Of a stretch of 64,000 nucleotides of DNA, positions 17,210 through 26,432 are shown in pieces. Each line of letters opens with the position of its first letter. Positions within the stretch are counted from its first letter, which is position 1. Origin of the DNA: JAEUIE01 sp046350055. Lineage in GTDB: Bacteria > Planctomycetota > Planctomycetia > Gemmatales > HRBIN36. Under the pieces are notes generated by a model that saw only the letters and a list, made by a program, of their open reading frames with translations, ran no database searches and was not told where the DNA came from. The DNA is taken from the NCBI GenBank assembly GCA_046350055.1, contig JAXMBC010000001.1:3100001-3164000 (forward strand), in the 5' to 3' direction. Position numbers and translations under genes: made by a program.

Positions 17210-18964
17210 ATGTTGAGTCGATCGAAGTTGGCATCCTTGGCACTATTAGCCATGGGATCGGTGTTAGGTTGGGCTGCCGCTGCCGGGCATCTCCCCATCA
17301 ACACTTCATTGCAGGCTGCATCAGAAAAGAACATTACCGTGCCGGTAATGCAGGAAGCATCTCAAGCCGGATGCTGCAGCCAGGCGACTACCGCCATACC
17401 TGTCAGCATTGCAACACATAATGCCAGGGTATCTGCAAAAATGCAGAAAGATGGCAAGAAACCCAACATCCTCGTCATCTGGGGCGATGATGTTGGTGTG
17501 CATAATCTGAGCGTGTACAACCACGGTATGATGGGATATCGCACTCCCAACATTGATCGGATCGCCAAAGAAGGTGCCATGTTCACCGATGCCTACGCTC
17601 AGCAGAGCTGTACTGCCGGGCGTGCATCGTTCATCCTCGGCCAACACCCATTCCGCACCGGTCTGCTGACCATCGGTATGCCCGGCTCCGAGCATGGTAT
17701 TCCCGACTGGACTCCCACCATTGCTGATCTGCTCAAGCAGGAGGGGTACACTACCGGCCAGTTCGGCAAGAACCACCTGGGAGACCGCGACAAGCACCTC
17801 CCCACCGTGCACGGCTTCGATGAGTTCTTCGGCAACCTCTATCACCTGAATGCTGAAGAAGAACCGGAAACTTACTACTATCCCAAGGATCCTGAGTTCA
17901 AGAAAAAGTATGGCCCGCGTGGCGTGTTGCATTGCAAGTCCGACGGCCAGGGTGGCCAGACCATCAAGGATACTGGTCCACTGACCAGGAAACGCATGGA
18001 AACCATCGATGAAGAAATCCATGCTGCTGCCAAGGTTTTCATTGATAACGCAGCCAAGAGCAACAAGCCCTTCTTCGTCTGGTTCAACACCACTCGTATG
18101 CACGTCTGGACGCACCTCAAGAAGGAATCCTACGGCAAGTCGGGTGTCAGCATCTATGCCGATGGTATGCGTGAACTCGATGACACCACGGGTCTGTTAC
18201 TCAAACAACTGGATGACCTGGGTATTGCTGACAACACCATTGTTGTCTGGTCGACCGATAACGGTGCAGAAACCGCGTCCTGGCCCGATGGTGGCAACAC
18301 ACCATTCCATGGCGAAAAAGGCACCACGTGGGAAGGTGGTTTCCGCGTTCCCCTCGTCGTCCGCTGGCCTGGTGTGATCAAGCCTGGCACGATCTACAAC
18401 AACATCATCAGTCAGGAAGACTGGATGCCCACCCTTTTGGCAGCAGCAGGCGTGCCTGATGTCGTCGAGAAACTCAAAGCTGGCTACAAGGCTAACGGCC
18501 GTGACTTCAAAGTTCACGCCGATGGTTACAACTTCCTGCCCTTCTTCAAGGGGGAAACTGACAAGTCGCCTCGCCAGGAAATTTACTATTTCGGAGCAGG
18601 CGGTGAATTGAATGCTATCCGTGTTCAGGACTGGAAGATTCACTTTGCGGTAAGTAATGGCAACATCGCAACTGCTGTACGTGAAGTTCCAGGCTGGCCA
18701 GTGATCATTCACTTGCGTGCAGATCCCTATGAAAAAGCTCCACACGAAGCCGATGTGGGTTACCTTCGCTGGTATGGTGATAACCTCTGGACCTTCGTTC
18801 CTGCCCAGGGTTTTATCAAGAAGTTCTTGATGACAATCCCTGAGTACCCTTTCCAGCAGGGAAGCAGCCTGAATGCTGCGGGTATCAACTACCAATCACT
18901 CAAAGCAGCTGAAGCCTTGAAGCGGTTGCAGAACCTGGAAACCCTCGGACGGCCCGGGAACTAG
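17210..18964 (+). CDS. Secreted arylsulfatase B (type I), paralog of sulfatase A
   Basis: 584 residues from the ATG at 17210, which matches the start of sulfatase A and has GAGG 7 nt upstream. Signal segment LASLALLAMGSVLGWAAAAG, a Cys pair (GCCSQATTAIPVSI), then the sulfatase domain with catalytic C134 in C-T-A-G-R, metal ligands in IWGDDVG and STDNGAE, and EDWMPTLLAAAG. The alignment with sulfatase A is gap-poor through most of the length, with long identical blocks (QYGKNHLGDRD versus QFGKNHLGDRD), so the pair arose by duplication; the signal-peptide DNA is also strongly similar. The C-terminal regions diverge, suggesting different substrates. Followed by the formylglycine-generating enzyme gene. 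Confidence 0.92.
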   Translation: MLSRSKLASLALLAMGSVLGWAAAAGHLPINTSLQAASEKNITVPVMQEASQAGCCSQATTAIPVSIATHNARVSAKMQKDGKKPNILVIWGDDVGVHNLSVYNHGMMGYRTPNIDRIAKEGAMFTDAYAQQSCTAGRASFILGQHPFRTGLLTIGMPGSEHGIPDWTPTIADLLKQEGYTTGQFGKNHLGDRDKHLPTVHGFDEFFGNLYHLNAEEEPETYYYPKDPEFKKKYGPRGVLHCKSDGQGGQTIKDTGPLTRKRMETIDEEIHAAAKVFIDNAAKSNKPFFVWFNTTRMHVWTHLKKESYGKSGVSIYADGMRELDDTTGLLLKQLDDLGIADNTIVVWSTDNGAETASWPDGGNTPFHGEKGTTWEGGFRVPLVVRWPGVIKPGTIYNNIISQEDWMPTLLAAAGVPDVVEKLKAGYKANGRDFKVHADGYNFLPFFKGETDKSPRQEIYYFGAGGELNAIRVQDWKIHFAVSNGNIATAVREVPGWPVIIHLRADPYEKAPHEADVGYLRWYGDNLWTFVPAQGFIKKFLMTIPEYPFQQGSSLNAAGINYQSLKAAEALKRLQNLETLGRPGN

Positions 18965-18987
18965 ACTGGTATTGTGAATGAATGTCG

Positions 18988-19014
18988 GTGGTGGCGTCCC
19001 TGTGACGCCACCAC
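18988..19014 (+). terminator. Strong 10-bp hairpin between sulfatase B and FGE genes
   Basis: GTGGTGGCGT (18988-18997) and ACGCCACCAC (19005-19014) pair perfectly around a 7-nt loop. There is no T-tract, so it may act as a partial terminator or mRNA stabiliser that sets the sulfatase to FGE ratio. Confidence 0.6.
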
Positions 19015-19073
19015 TTGGCGATACAACAACAAGCAATTACTACGAACACTATCTATCGTGTTGTTTACATCGA

Positions 19074-20150
19074 ATGTCTGCAAATTCTTCCAAGAATGCA
19101 CCGCCAGGTGGTGCCTCCCGCTGGTTGCGAACTCTCATATCCATCGCTTTGCTCTTCGCTGGCTTTGCCGGTGCCTTCATCTTAACCAGGTTTGCCAATC
19201 GACCGCCGGCCTCGCCGGCCGGGATGGTCTGGATTCCCGGTGGAGAGTTCTTCATGGGGGCCAATGGCGATACCAGGCAACGTAACGAACTTCCGCAACA
19301 TAAGGTACACGTCGATCCCTTTTTCATGGATGAAACCGAAGTCACCAATGCACAGTTCCAGGCCTTCGTCGACGCAACGGGATACCTCACCACTGCCGAA
19401 AGACCTGTAGACTGGGAAGAACTGCGCAAACAGTTTCCACCGGGTACTCCTAAGCCTGCAGACGATAAATTGCAGCCTGGCTCTTTGGTCTTTACCCCCA
19501 CGCAGAAACCGGTGTCATTTAACGATATGTCTCAATGGTGGAGTTGGACGCGCGGTGCCAGCTGGAAACACCCGGAAGGCCCGGGCAGTGATTTGAAAGG
19601 TCGTGAAACACACCCTGTTGTGCATATTGCCTGGGATGATGCAGTGGCCTATGCCAAGTGGGCCGGGAAACGTTTGCCTACCGAGGCCGAGTGGGAGTTT
19701 GCCTGTCGTGGTGGAATGGATCGCAAGCGGTTTCCCTGGGGAGATGATGCTGTCAACGATACCTCGGATTTCAAAGCTAATGTCTGGCAGGGCAACTTTC
19801 CCTATCTGAATACCAAAGCTGATGGTTGGGAACGTACCTCACCTGTGAAAAGCTATCCACCCAATGGGTATGGTCTTTACGACATGGCTGGTAATGTCTG
19901 GGAGTGGTGCTCTGACTGGTACCGTGCGGATGCCTATAAGGACCGCACTGGCGTCACATTCAATCCCAAAGGGCCAGACACCTTTTGGGATCCCAATGAA
20001 CCACTCGTGCCCAAGCGTGTGTGCCGGGGTGGTTCCTTCTTATGCCATGTGACCTATTGCGAAAGTTATCGCCCTGCCGCACGCCGAGGTACCGGTGTTG
20101 ATACCGGTATGTCACACATCGGGTTCAGATGTGTGCAATCCATCAAGTAG
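19074..20150 (+). CDS. Membrane-anchored formylglycine-generating enzyme (sulfatase-modifying factor)
   Basis: 358 residues. Start taken at the ATG at 19074; an earlier in-frame ATG at 18978 would translate through the hairpin and adds no conserved sequence. Residues about 20-42 (LISIALLFAGFAGAFILT) form one membrane anchor, so the catalytic domain faces the periplasm. The FGE-sulfatase domain follows: MVWIPGGEFFMGANGD, ETEVTNAQFQAFVDATGY, RLPTEAEWEFACRGG, GNVWEWCSDWY. The two active-site cysteines of true FGE are present in GGSFLCHVTYC, so this is likely a working enzyme that oxidises the C-x-A/P-x-R cysteine of sulfatases using O2 and copper. It directly follows sulfatase B and probably serves all three sulfatases here. 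Confidence 0.92.
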   Translation: MSANSSKNAPPGGASRWLRTLISIALLFAGFAGAFILTRFANRPPASPAGMVWIPGGEFFMGANGDTRQRNELPQHKVHVDPFFMDETEVTNAQFQAFVDATGYLTTAERPVDWEELRKQFPPGTPKPADDKLQPGSLVFTPTQKPVSFNDMSQWWSWTRGASWKHPEGPGSDLKGRETHPVVHIAWDDAVAYAKWAGKRLPTEAEWEFACRGGMDRKRFPWGDDAVNDTSDFKANVWQGNFPYLNTKADGWERTSPVKSYPPNGYGLYDMAGNVWEWCSDWYRADAYKDRTGVTFNPKGPDTFWDPNEPLVPKRVCRGGSFLCHVTYCESYRPAARRGTGVDTGMSHIGFRCVQSIK

Positions 20151-20278
20151 CACATAATCTCCTGGGGCATCCTGCGTTGCAGTCTCAGCCATTAAATAGT
20201 CACTGAGATACTGCAGTGAAAGATGTAAGGGGGATTGGTGTCACTCGGTCTGCGAGTCTACGCGAATCGCAAAGGTCC

Positions 20279-21736
20279 TTAGAACCGCATGGTCACATCA
20301 AAGCCACCCATGAGCATCTCCTGGCGTTGGCCGTTGTCAAAGGCAGGGTTATTCCAGTTGCGATAGTAGCCGATTTCGGGACGCACCTGGAGCACGGAGT
20401 TGACGTTGTAGGTAAAACCGATGCTGTTGCTGGTGTAGTTGCCGGCGTAGCCGTAGCGGGTGCCGTTCTCATCCTTCATCCATTCATTGCGAACGGTCAT
20501 AAAGGCCTTGTCAGAGAGTTTCACCATCGTGTAGTTCAGGAAGCCGTAGGTCAGTGAGATACCCGGTACTGTTGGCCCCAGTCCGCCGCCGCTGTTGAAT
20601 TGCACTGGCCCGATGCTGGGGGTGCCACCTACTGCAGCGTTGCGCTCCCACATGATGTAACCTTCGGTCTTGGTAATCAGGTCGTCGCAGAACTTGTGTT
20701 GCCAGGTCGATTGCAGGATGTTGTAGTTGTGGTGTCCGCTGGGAACGCCGCGAACATCGAAATATCGGAACTCTGCATTATTGATGGCATTGAGCACGGT
20801 ATAGACCGAATCACAATTGTCCTTGCTCACCCATCGGACGCCGAACATACCGGTGGGGATGGCACCCTCATACCAGGGGGCCATGTCAGCTCCAGCGTGA
20901 ATGGCTGCCTGCAACGTCCATTGCTCGTCCAGCATCACCGCCGCCATAAGGCCGGTCTGAGTGTAGACGTCCACAGTGAACTGCAAGCTGTGAGTGGCCA
21001 TGTAGTTATCGGGGGCGAACTGGGTTTCGATATCGGGTGTGGCTATCCAGCGACCAGCGGTCAGGATCAACCCTCGCGCGACGCCGGGGACATAGAGTTG
21101 CACGTATTGTTCGGTGGGGTCATAACCGTAGAGATGATTGTTGACGAGCAATTGATCGCTGAAGTAGCCACCGGCAGAAGTATAGCGATAATCGATACCG
21201 TAGAAGTGGGTCGAACGGAATCCCCAATCCATGTGATCGGTTTGAGCGGTGTCGAGTTCCCGTTCAAATCTGATCAACCCCTGATTGAGCACGAAACTGT
21301 TAGGTTTGACCCAGTAGGACGACGGGGTATTCGATTCTTTGGAGGTGCTGAAGTTGCCAGATGCATTGACCCAACCGTAGGTCTTGATGCGTGATTCCTT
21401 GATCCACTCTCCATTGGGCCCATCATAAATGGCATTCATCAATGGGTAGGTAGTGTCACTCGGGGGCAAGCCAACGAGCGGAAATCCCTGCCATTCGCTC
21501 GAGGGAAACGGGGAGCCAAAGGGAGCAGGCAGCGCTCGACGGTAAGGTTCGGGTTTGTCCTCACCTGGTTTGTCATCCTTGGTGGGAAAGAACTCGTCGT
21601 GGTAAGCACGCCAGAGCCGCCTGGGGAAGCTGGGCTGTTCCTTGCAGGAATCGCAAGTCGCGGTAATGGCTGTATCCTGCGCCACACCGGCTACGCAACA
21701 AGTAGAGACGAGTAGAGCGGAAACCAGACGACGCAT
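20279..21736 (-). CDS. Putative beta-barrel porin, BBP2/OmpL-like
   Basis: 485 residues. The ATG at 21736 is preferred over 21751 because GGAGG lies 8 nt upstream. Signal peptide MRRLVSALLVSTCCVAGVAQ, then a Cys pair C28-D-S-C31. The BBP2 hallmarks are IKTYGWVNASGNFSTS and the HMDWGFRSTHFYGIDYRYT region, followed by many amphipathic strands and a terminal GGFDVTMRF beta-signal. Outer-membrane channel with unknown substrate. It is located downstream of kdpC on the same strand but beyond a terminator, with its own Shine-Dalgarno site, so it is probably transcribed separately from the kdp genes. Confidence 0.88.
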   Translation of the reverse strand: MRRLVSALLVSTCCVAGVAQDTAITATCDSCKEQPSFPRRLWRAYHDEFFPTKDDKPGEDKPEPYRRALPAPFGSPFPSSEWQGFPLVGLPPSDTTYPLMNAIYDGPNGEWIKESRIKTYGWVNASGNFSTSKESNTPSSYWVKPNSFVLNQGLIRFERELDTAQTDHMDWGFRSTHFYGIDYRYTSAGGYFSDQLLVNNHLYGYDPTEQYVQLYVPGVARGLILTAGRWIATPDIETQFAPDNYMATHSLQFTVDVYTQTGLMAAVMLDEQWTLQAAIHAGADMAPWYEGAIPTGMFGVRWVSKDNCDSVYTVLNAINNAEFRYFDVRGVPSGHHNYNILQSTWQHKFCDDLITKTEGYIMWERNAAVGGTPSIGPVQFNSGGGLGPTVPGISLTYGFLNYTMVKLSDKAFMTVRNEWMKDENGTRYGYAGNYTSNSIGFTYNVNSVLQVRPEIGYYRNWNNPAFDNGQRQEMLMGGFDVTMRF

Positions 21737-21855
21737 GACTGTAACCTCCATGTCACAGTGGAAACTGCAACGTGCAGATGGCAGTCAGGAGGGTGACAGA
21801 TCGAGCGTCCGTGCTCGACAACCTAACTCATCTTCATTATCGGCCGATGAAGTAT

Positions 21856-21898
21856 GAAAAATCAAGCAGATGGTCGTCTGTCACGACAACCATCTGCT
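21856..21898 (-). terminator. Terminator of the kdp operon
   Basis: On the minus strand AGCAGATGGT (21898-21889) pairs with ACCATCTGCT (21874-21865), extended inward by TGTCGT/ACGA pairing, and is followed by TGATTTTTC. It lies 28 bp after the kdpC stop. Confidence 0.85.
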
Positions 21899-21926
21899 CT
21901 TGGGGCGGCTGTTACCAGTCGCCTTT

Positions 21927-22490
21927 TCACCTGGAATTTCTGCGAGGATATAGCTTCTCAAGAGCGAGATTGGTTTCGAGCACATTAATGAGCATCGGGC
22001 CACCCAGGGGAACGGAGACGGTGCGACTCTTGAGGAATTCCTCCAGTTTTTGAGGAGTAACCTCTCGAGCACGAGCAATGCGAGGTAACTGCTGGAGGGC
22101 GTTCTCCAACGTGATGTGCGGATCAAGCCCCGACCCGGAGGTAGTCACCGCATCCGCAGGCACAGGCCTGGAGTAATTCAGCGCCTGCAACTGCTTCTCG
22201 ACACGTTCACGCAGTTTTGGGTTGTTCGCGCCCAGGTTCGATCCTCCTGAGCCAGCGGCATTGTAGTCAACAGCCGAGGGACGGGGTTGGAACCACTCCT
22301 CGCCGGGGGTTGTTTGTGCAATCAGGCGGGAGCCCAAGACGTTGCCCTGGCCATCGTACAACAAGCTGCCGCTCGCCCGGTCTGGAATCAACCCTTGACC
22401 GATGAATACAAGGACGAGCGGGTAGATTACCGAGCACAGAATTATGGTCGCGAGTACCAGTATCAGTTGAATTTGCAGATGGCGTAACAT
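21927..22490 (-). CDS. kdpC: Potassium-transporting ATPase subunit C
   Basis: 187 residues, the usual KdpC length. One N-terminal membrane helix (ILVLATIILCSVIYPLVLVFIG), then the conserved periplasmic domain: GQGLIPDRASGSLL, GSRLIAQ, WFQPRPSAVDYNAAGSGGSNLGA, and the Asp-Pro-His region SGSGLDPHITLENALQQ. KdpC assembles with KdpA and KdpB and aids K+/ATP coupling. It starts 2 nt after the kdpB stop, with GGGAG in the kdpB 3' end as ribosome site. Last gene of the operon before the terminator. Confidence 0.97.
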   Translation of the reverse strand: MLRHLQIQLILVLATIILCSVIYPLVLVFIGQGLIPDRASGSLLYDGQGNVLGSRLIAQTTPGEEWFQPRPSAVDYNAAGSGGSNLGANNPKLRERVEKQLQALNYSRPVPADAVTTSGSGLDPHITLENALQQLPRIARAREVTPQKLEEFLKSRTVSVPLGGPMLINVLETNLALEKLYPRRNSR

Positions 22491-22492
22491 GG

Positions 22493-24622
22493 TCAGGCTC
22501 CCAGTTGAACAAGGACGACATCAATGAGCTTGATCCCAACAAAGGGCACGATGATTCCACCCAAGCCCCACACCAGCAGGTTGCGCCGTAACAGAGCATC
22601 TGCGCCTACGGGGCGATACGTCACCCCCTTGAGTGCAATGGGAATGAGGCAGGGGATAATGATCGCGTTGAAGATAACCGCAGACAGAATAGCCGAGGTG
22701 GGTGATCCCAGATGCATGAAATCGAGCGACTTCAACCAGGGCAACGTGCCAGCGAACAAGGCGGGGACAATGGCAAAGTACTTAGCCATATCATTAGCGA
22801 TACTGAAGGTCGTCAATGCTCCACGTGTCATCAACAATTGTTTACCCACTTCCACCACTTCGATGAGCTTGGTCGGATCGCTGTCGAGATCGACCATATT
22901 GCCAGCTTCCTTGGCAGCCTGGGTGCCACTGTTCATGGCAACGCCGACATCGGCCTGGGCGAGAGCCGGAGCATCATTAGTGCCATCGCCCATCATAGCC
23001 ACCAGTTTTCCGCCGGCCTGTTCCTGGCGAATGTAGGCAAGTTTGGCCTCAGGAGTTGCCTCGGCGATATAGTCATCTACGCCAGCCTGCTCAGCAATTT
23101 GTTTGGCCGTGAGTGGGTTGTCGCCGGTGACCATCACGGTCCGCAATCCCATGGCACGCAGTCGTTCGAAGCGGTCGCGGATACCAGGCTTGAGAATGTC
23201 CTCCAGCACCACCATGCCAGCAACGCGGTTGCCTTCGCAGACGAGCAATGGTGTGGCACCCTGGCTGGCGACTGCTTTCACCTGTTCATCCACCATGGCT
23301 GGAACGGTACCATGATGTTGTTGGATGTGTTTCAGCACGGCATCGATGGCCCCTTTACGGATGATCTCCCCCGTGGGCAGATCGATACCACTCATGCGAG
23401 TATGGGCACTGAACGGCACGAAGTTCGAACCCGGCGGAGCTTCTGCCGACGAGAGTATGGTTCCTGGCATCTTGCGGAAGAGTTCTACAATGCTCTTTCC
23501 TTCGGGGGTTTCATCCGAAGCGGAGGCGAGCGTAGCGAGTCGGCCTACTTCCAGAGCACTGTAGTCGCTGAACGGTACGAACCGGGTTGCCCGGCGATTG
23601 CCCATGGTGATGGTGCCGGTCTTGTCAAGCAGCAGAGTGTCCACATCACCCGCCACCTCGACGGCCTTGCCGCTCTTGGCAATGATGTTGGATCGTAAGG
23701 CTCTGTCCATACCGGCGATGCCGATAGCGGCCAGCAGCGCGCCAATAGTAGTGGGGATCAGACAGACGAGCAATGCCACCAGTGTGGGGATGTCAGTGCC
23801 CAGACTGGAGGATTTCTCCATGTATACTTCCGCATGGCGTGCCAGCGGCCACAGTGTGGCAGTGACGATGAGGAATATGAGCGTGAAGGCGGCCAGCACG
23901 ATGGCGAGCGCGATCTCGTTGGGTGTACGTTGCCGCTTGGCACCTTCGACGAGGGCTATCATCTTGTCAAGGAAGGATTCGCCCGGTCTGACAGTGACTT
24001 TGATCAGGATGCGATCCGAGAGAACCCGTGTACCACCGGTGACGCCGGAACGGTCACCGCCAGCTTCACGCACCACAGGGGCTGATTCGCCAGTAATTGC
24101 TGACTCATCGACCGAGGCGACTCCTTCGATGACCTCTCCGTCAGCGGGGATGAGTTCCCCGGCTTCCACTAGAATCGTGTCTCCCTCAGACAATTCCGTC
24201 GAAACCGTTTCTACTAGATGCTGGTTGTTCACGCTCAACAGTGAAATCAATTGTTTGAGCTTGCGGGCTGGGGTGGCTTGCCTGGTCTTGCGCAGAGCAT
24301 CGGCCTGCGCCTTTCCCCTCGCCTCGGCCAGTGCTTCGGCGAAGTTGGCAAAGAGCAGTGTGACTACCAGCCAGGCATTAAGCGTAATCAGATAGCCGAG
24401 CGGTACCTGAGTGAAACTGGGAGACATTGCTGCCTGGATGGTGTAGAGGATCGAGAGTGCAGTGCCGACCTCCACCACAAACATCACCGGGTTTTTCCAG
24501 AGGATGTCCGGGCGGAGCATGACGATGGCACGCCAGGCGGCGATCTTCAGCAGTTCCGGGGCAAAGAGGCTTAAGGTGCGACTTTTTCGACGAGCCAGCT
24601 TCGGCTCATTCACGGCGTACAC
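22493..24622 (-). CDS. kdpB: Potassium-transporting ATPase ATP-binding subunit B
   Basis: 709 residues from a GTG at 24622, chosen because TAAGGAG (which includes the kdpA stop) lies 6 nt upstream; a TTG 21 nt earlier is in frame but lacks a site. P-type ATPase of the Kdp class: phosphorylation motif DKTGT near residue 333, actuator motif TGES, ATP-binding KGAIDAV, and hinge MVTGDNPLTAKQIAEQAGVDDY then MMGDGTNDAPALAQADVGVAMN. It hydrolyses ATP to drive K+ uptake through KdpA in the inner membrane. Slightly longer at the N-terminus than enterobacterial KdpB. Overlap-type spacing with kdpA and kdpC points to coupled translation. Confidence 0.97.
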   Translation of the reverse strand: MYAVNEPKLARRKSRTLSLFAPELLKIAAWRAIVMLRPDILWKNPVMFVVEVGTALSILYTIQAAMSPSFTQVPLGYLITLNAWLVVTLLFANFAEALAEARGKAQADALRKTRQATPARKLKQLISLLSVNNQHLVETVSTELSEGDTILVEAGELIPADGEVIEGVASVDESAITGESAPVVREAGGDRSGVTGGTRVLSDRILIKVTVRPGESFLDKMIALVEGAKRQRTPNEIALAIVLAAFTLIFLIVTATLWPLARHAEVYMEKSSSLGTDIPTLVALLVCLIPTTIGALLAAIGIAGMDRALRSNIIAKSGKAVEVAGDVDTLLLDKTGTITMGNRRATRFVPFSDYSALEVGRLATLASASDETPEGKSIVELFRKMPGTILSSAEAPPGSNFVPFSAHTRMSGIDLPTGEIIRKGAIDAVLKHIQQHHGTVPAMVDEQVKAVASQGATPLLVCEGNRVAGMVVLEDILKPGIRDRFERLRAMGLRTVMVTGDNPLTAKQIAEQAGVDDYIAEATPEAKLAYIRQEQAGGKLVAMMGDGTNDAPALAQADVGVAMNSGTQAAKEAGNMVDLDSDPTKLIEVVEVGKQLLMTRGALTTFSIANDMAKYFAIVPALFAGTLPWLKSLDFMHLGSPTSAILSAVIFNAIIIPCLIPIALKGVTYRPVGADALLRRNLLVWGLGGIIVPFVGIKLIDVVLVQLGA

Positions 24623-24632
24623 GTGTGTCTCC

Positions 24633-26339
24633 TTACTGCCCAAATGGCATCGGGCCGAGGTGTTCCGCGACAGGCCCCAGGGCTGCGACAGGGAGGAAAA
24701 GCAGCGCCCCTACGAGGATGATCGTGCCAAGCAGCACCATCCCAAACGTGACTGTGTCGGTTCGCAGTGTACCGGCGTTAAATGGCGTCCGCTTCTTGGC
24801 AGCCAGCGAGGCAGCCAGAGCGATGGGGGCAATAATGGGCACGAATCGGCAGATCAGCATCACCAACGCGGTGCTGATGTCCCAAATCATAGCCCGTTGA
24901 TTCGACTCGGCCTTTTCGGGATTGGTCCAGTCGTTTGAACTGCCGACGGTATCGGCCAGCCCTTCGAAGCCGGACCCGTTGTTGGCAGAAGCTGAACTGT
25001 ACTCGTATAGGATTTCGCTAAGGCCATGCGGGCCAGGGTTGTTCACCGCACCGGTGCCCCAGTCGCTCACCGCTGCAATGCCAGTGGGCACCAGTATCAT
25101 CAGCGGATGAATGAGCAAAGCCAACATCGCCAGCTTCATCTCGCGGGCTTCCACCTTCTTGCCCAGGTACTCAGGAGTACGGCCAACCATCAAGCCCGCC
25201 AGGAAAACTGCCACGATAAGGTAGACAAGGAAATTGATTAGCCCGACACCAATGCCACCGAAGATACAGTTGAGCCACATGCCGGAAAGAGGCGTCAGCC
25301 CTGCCAGGGGATTCAGGCTGTCGTGCATGCAATTCACTGAGCCATTGGAGGTACAGGTGGTTAGTGCAGCCCAGGTCGGTCCAGCAGAGGGACCAAAACG
25401 CAGTTCCTTTCCTTCCAGATTACCTGTCGATTGATCCACTGCGAGCGAGTGGAGACCAGGATTCGGCTTCTGGGTATCGGTCATCACCCCCCAGCCAACG
25501 AAAAGAATCAAGAACAGGAGCATGACACCAAACAGCAATCGGGCATGCTGGTGTGCTCGCAGCATATACCCCATGAGCACGACACATGCCAAGGGCATCA
25601 GAATGATCGATACGCACTCCAGTAAATTGGTCCAGGCGGTGGGGTTCTCGAAGGGATGGCATGAGTTAGCGCCAAAGAAGCCTCCGCCATTGGTTCCGAG
25701 TTGCTTGATGGCCACGATGGCAGCCACGGGGCCACGACTGATGGTCTGTTCGCCGCCAGCCAGGGTCTTGCAGTTCACCGCTCCTTCGAGAGTCATCGGT
25801 ACGCTGCCAGCGATCAATAGCAGCCCCACGATGAAACTCATCGGGAGAAACACGCAGACGACGCTTCGCCAGAGATCGATGTAGAAGTTGCCCACATGTG
25901 CATCGCCACGCAAGGCCCGCAGGATGGCCAGCAGTGCCGCCAGACCAATGGCCGGAGTGATGAATTGCTTCCAGCAGATGAAGAAGAGCTGACTGAAGTA
26001 GCTCAGATGCACCTCGCCGGAGTAGTGCTGCAGGTTGGTGTTCGTGAGGAACGACGCTGCTGTGTTGAAGATGGTAGTCGGTGCCAGCATGCCCTTGCCA
26101 TCAGGGTTCAGAGGCAGCCAGGGCTGAAGCAGCAGTATCACGAAGCCGATCACGAAGACGAGCACATTGAAGCTAAGAATAGCCAGGCAGTACTGCGTCC
26201 AGCTTTGTCCACCAGTATGGAACTGGCGTTCCAGACGGCCGTTCGCCTCTCGATCAAATACCCAGGCCAAATACCTGCCCAGTGGCACGGCGAGAACGAT
26301 AGCTACAACAATGACAACGATAGGTAAGAGCCAGACCAC
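24633..26339 (-). CDS. kdpA: Potassium-transporting ATPase subunit A
   Basis: 568 residues from a GTG at 26339, with GGAG (inside the kdpF 3' end) 7 nt upstream; the longer frame to 26423 would be a non-conserved leader overlapping kdpF. Ten-helix K+ channel-like subunit with four filter regions: TNTNLQHYSG, TNGGGFFGANSCHPFENP, TSNGSVNCMHDSLNPL and ASANNGSGFEGL. KdpA selects and conducts K+ and hands the transport cycle to KdpB. Length matches the family (about 557 in E. coli). Confidence 0.97.
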   Translation of the reverse strand: MVWLLPIVVIVVAIVLAVPLGRYLAWVFDREANGRLERQFHTGGQSWTQYCLAILSFNVLVFVIGFVILLLQPWLPLNPDGKGMLAPTTIFNTAASFLTNTNLQHYSGEVHLSYFSQLFFICWKQFITPAIGLAALLAILRALRGDAHVGNFYIDLWRSVVCVFLPMSFIVGLLLIAGSVPMTLEGAVNCKTLAGGEQTISRGPVAAIVAIKQLGTNGGGFFGANSCHPFENPTAWTNLLECVSIILMPLACVVLMGYMLRAHQHARLLFGVMLLFLILFVGWGVMTDTQKPNPGLHSLAVDQSTGNLEGKELRFGPSAGPTWAALTTCTSNGSVNCMHDSLNPLAGLTPLSGMWLNCIFGGIGVGLINFLVYLIVAVFLAGLMVGRTPEYLGKKVEAREMKLAMLALLIHPLMILVPTGIAAVSDWGTGAVNNPGPHGLSEILYEYSSASANNGSGFEGLADTVGSSNDWTNPEKAESNQRAMIWDISTALVMLICRFVPIIAPIALAASLAAKKRTPFNAGTLRTDTVTFGMVLLGTIILVGALLFLPVAALGPVAEHLGPMPFGQ

Positions 26340-26343
26340 AGAA

Positions 26344-26430
26344 TCACTCCGAGAACCACTCAGGTCGCAGGAGGGCTGCGACAAGGTACAGCAGTAGAAA
26401 AAGCGTGACAGCGATGGTGACATACAGCAT
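26344..26430 (-). CDS. kdpF: Small Kdp complex subunit F
   Basis: 28 residues: one membrane helix (MLYVTIAVTLFLLLYLVAAL) ending in L-R-P-E-W-F-S-E, the C-terminal pattern of KdpF peptides. KdpF stabilises the KdpABC complex by binding KdpA lipid-facing surfaces. Its stop overlaps the kdpA ribosome-binding region, and its ATG follows the stop of a still smaller upstream peptide by 2 nt. Confidence 0.9.
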   Translation of the reverse strand: MLYVTIAVTLFLLLYLVAALLRPEWFSE

Positions 26431-26432
26431 GG

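Noticed and set aside
18978..19073. Longer N-terminus for the FGE starting at 18978
   Set aside because: It would translate through the 18988-19014 hairpin and adds no signal or conserved sequence; the ATG at 19074 leads directly into the membrane anchor.
26340..26423. N-terminal extension of kdpA to 26423
   Set aside because: It overlaps kdpF almost entirely and lacks any family similarity; the GTG at 26339 has GGAG at good distance.
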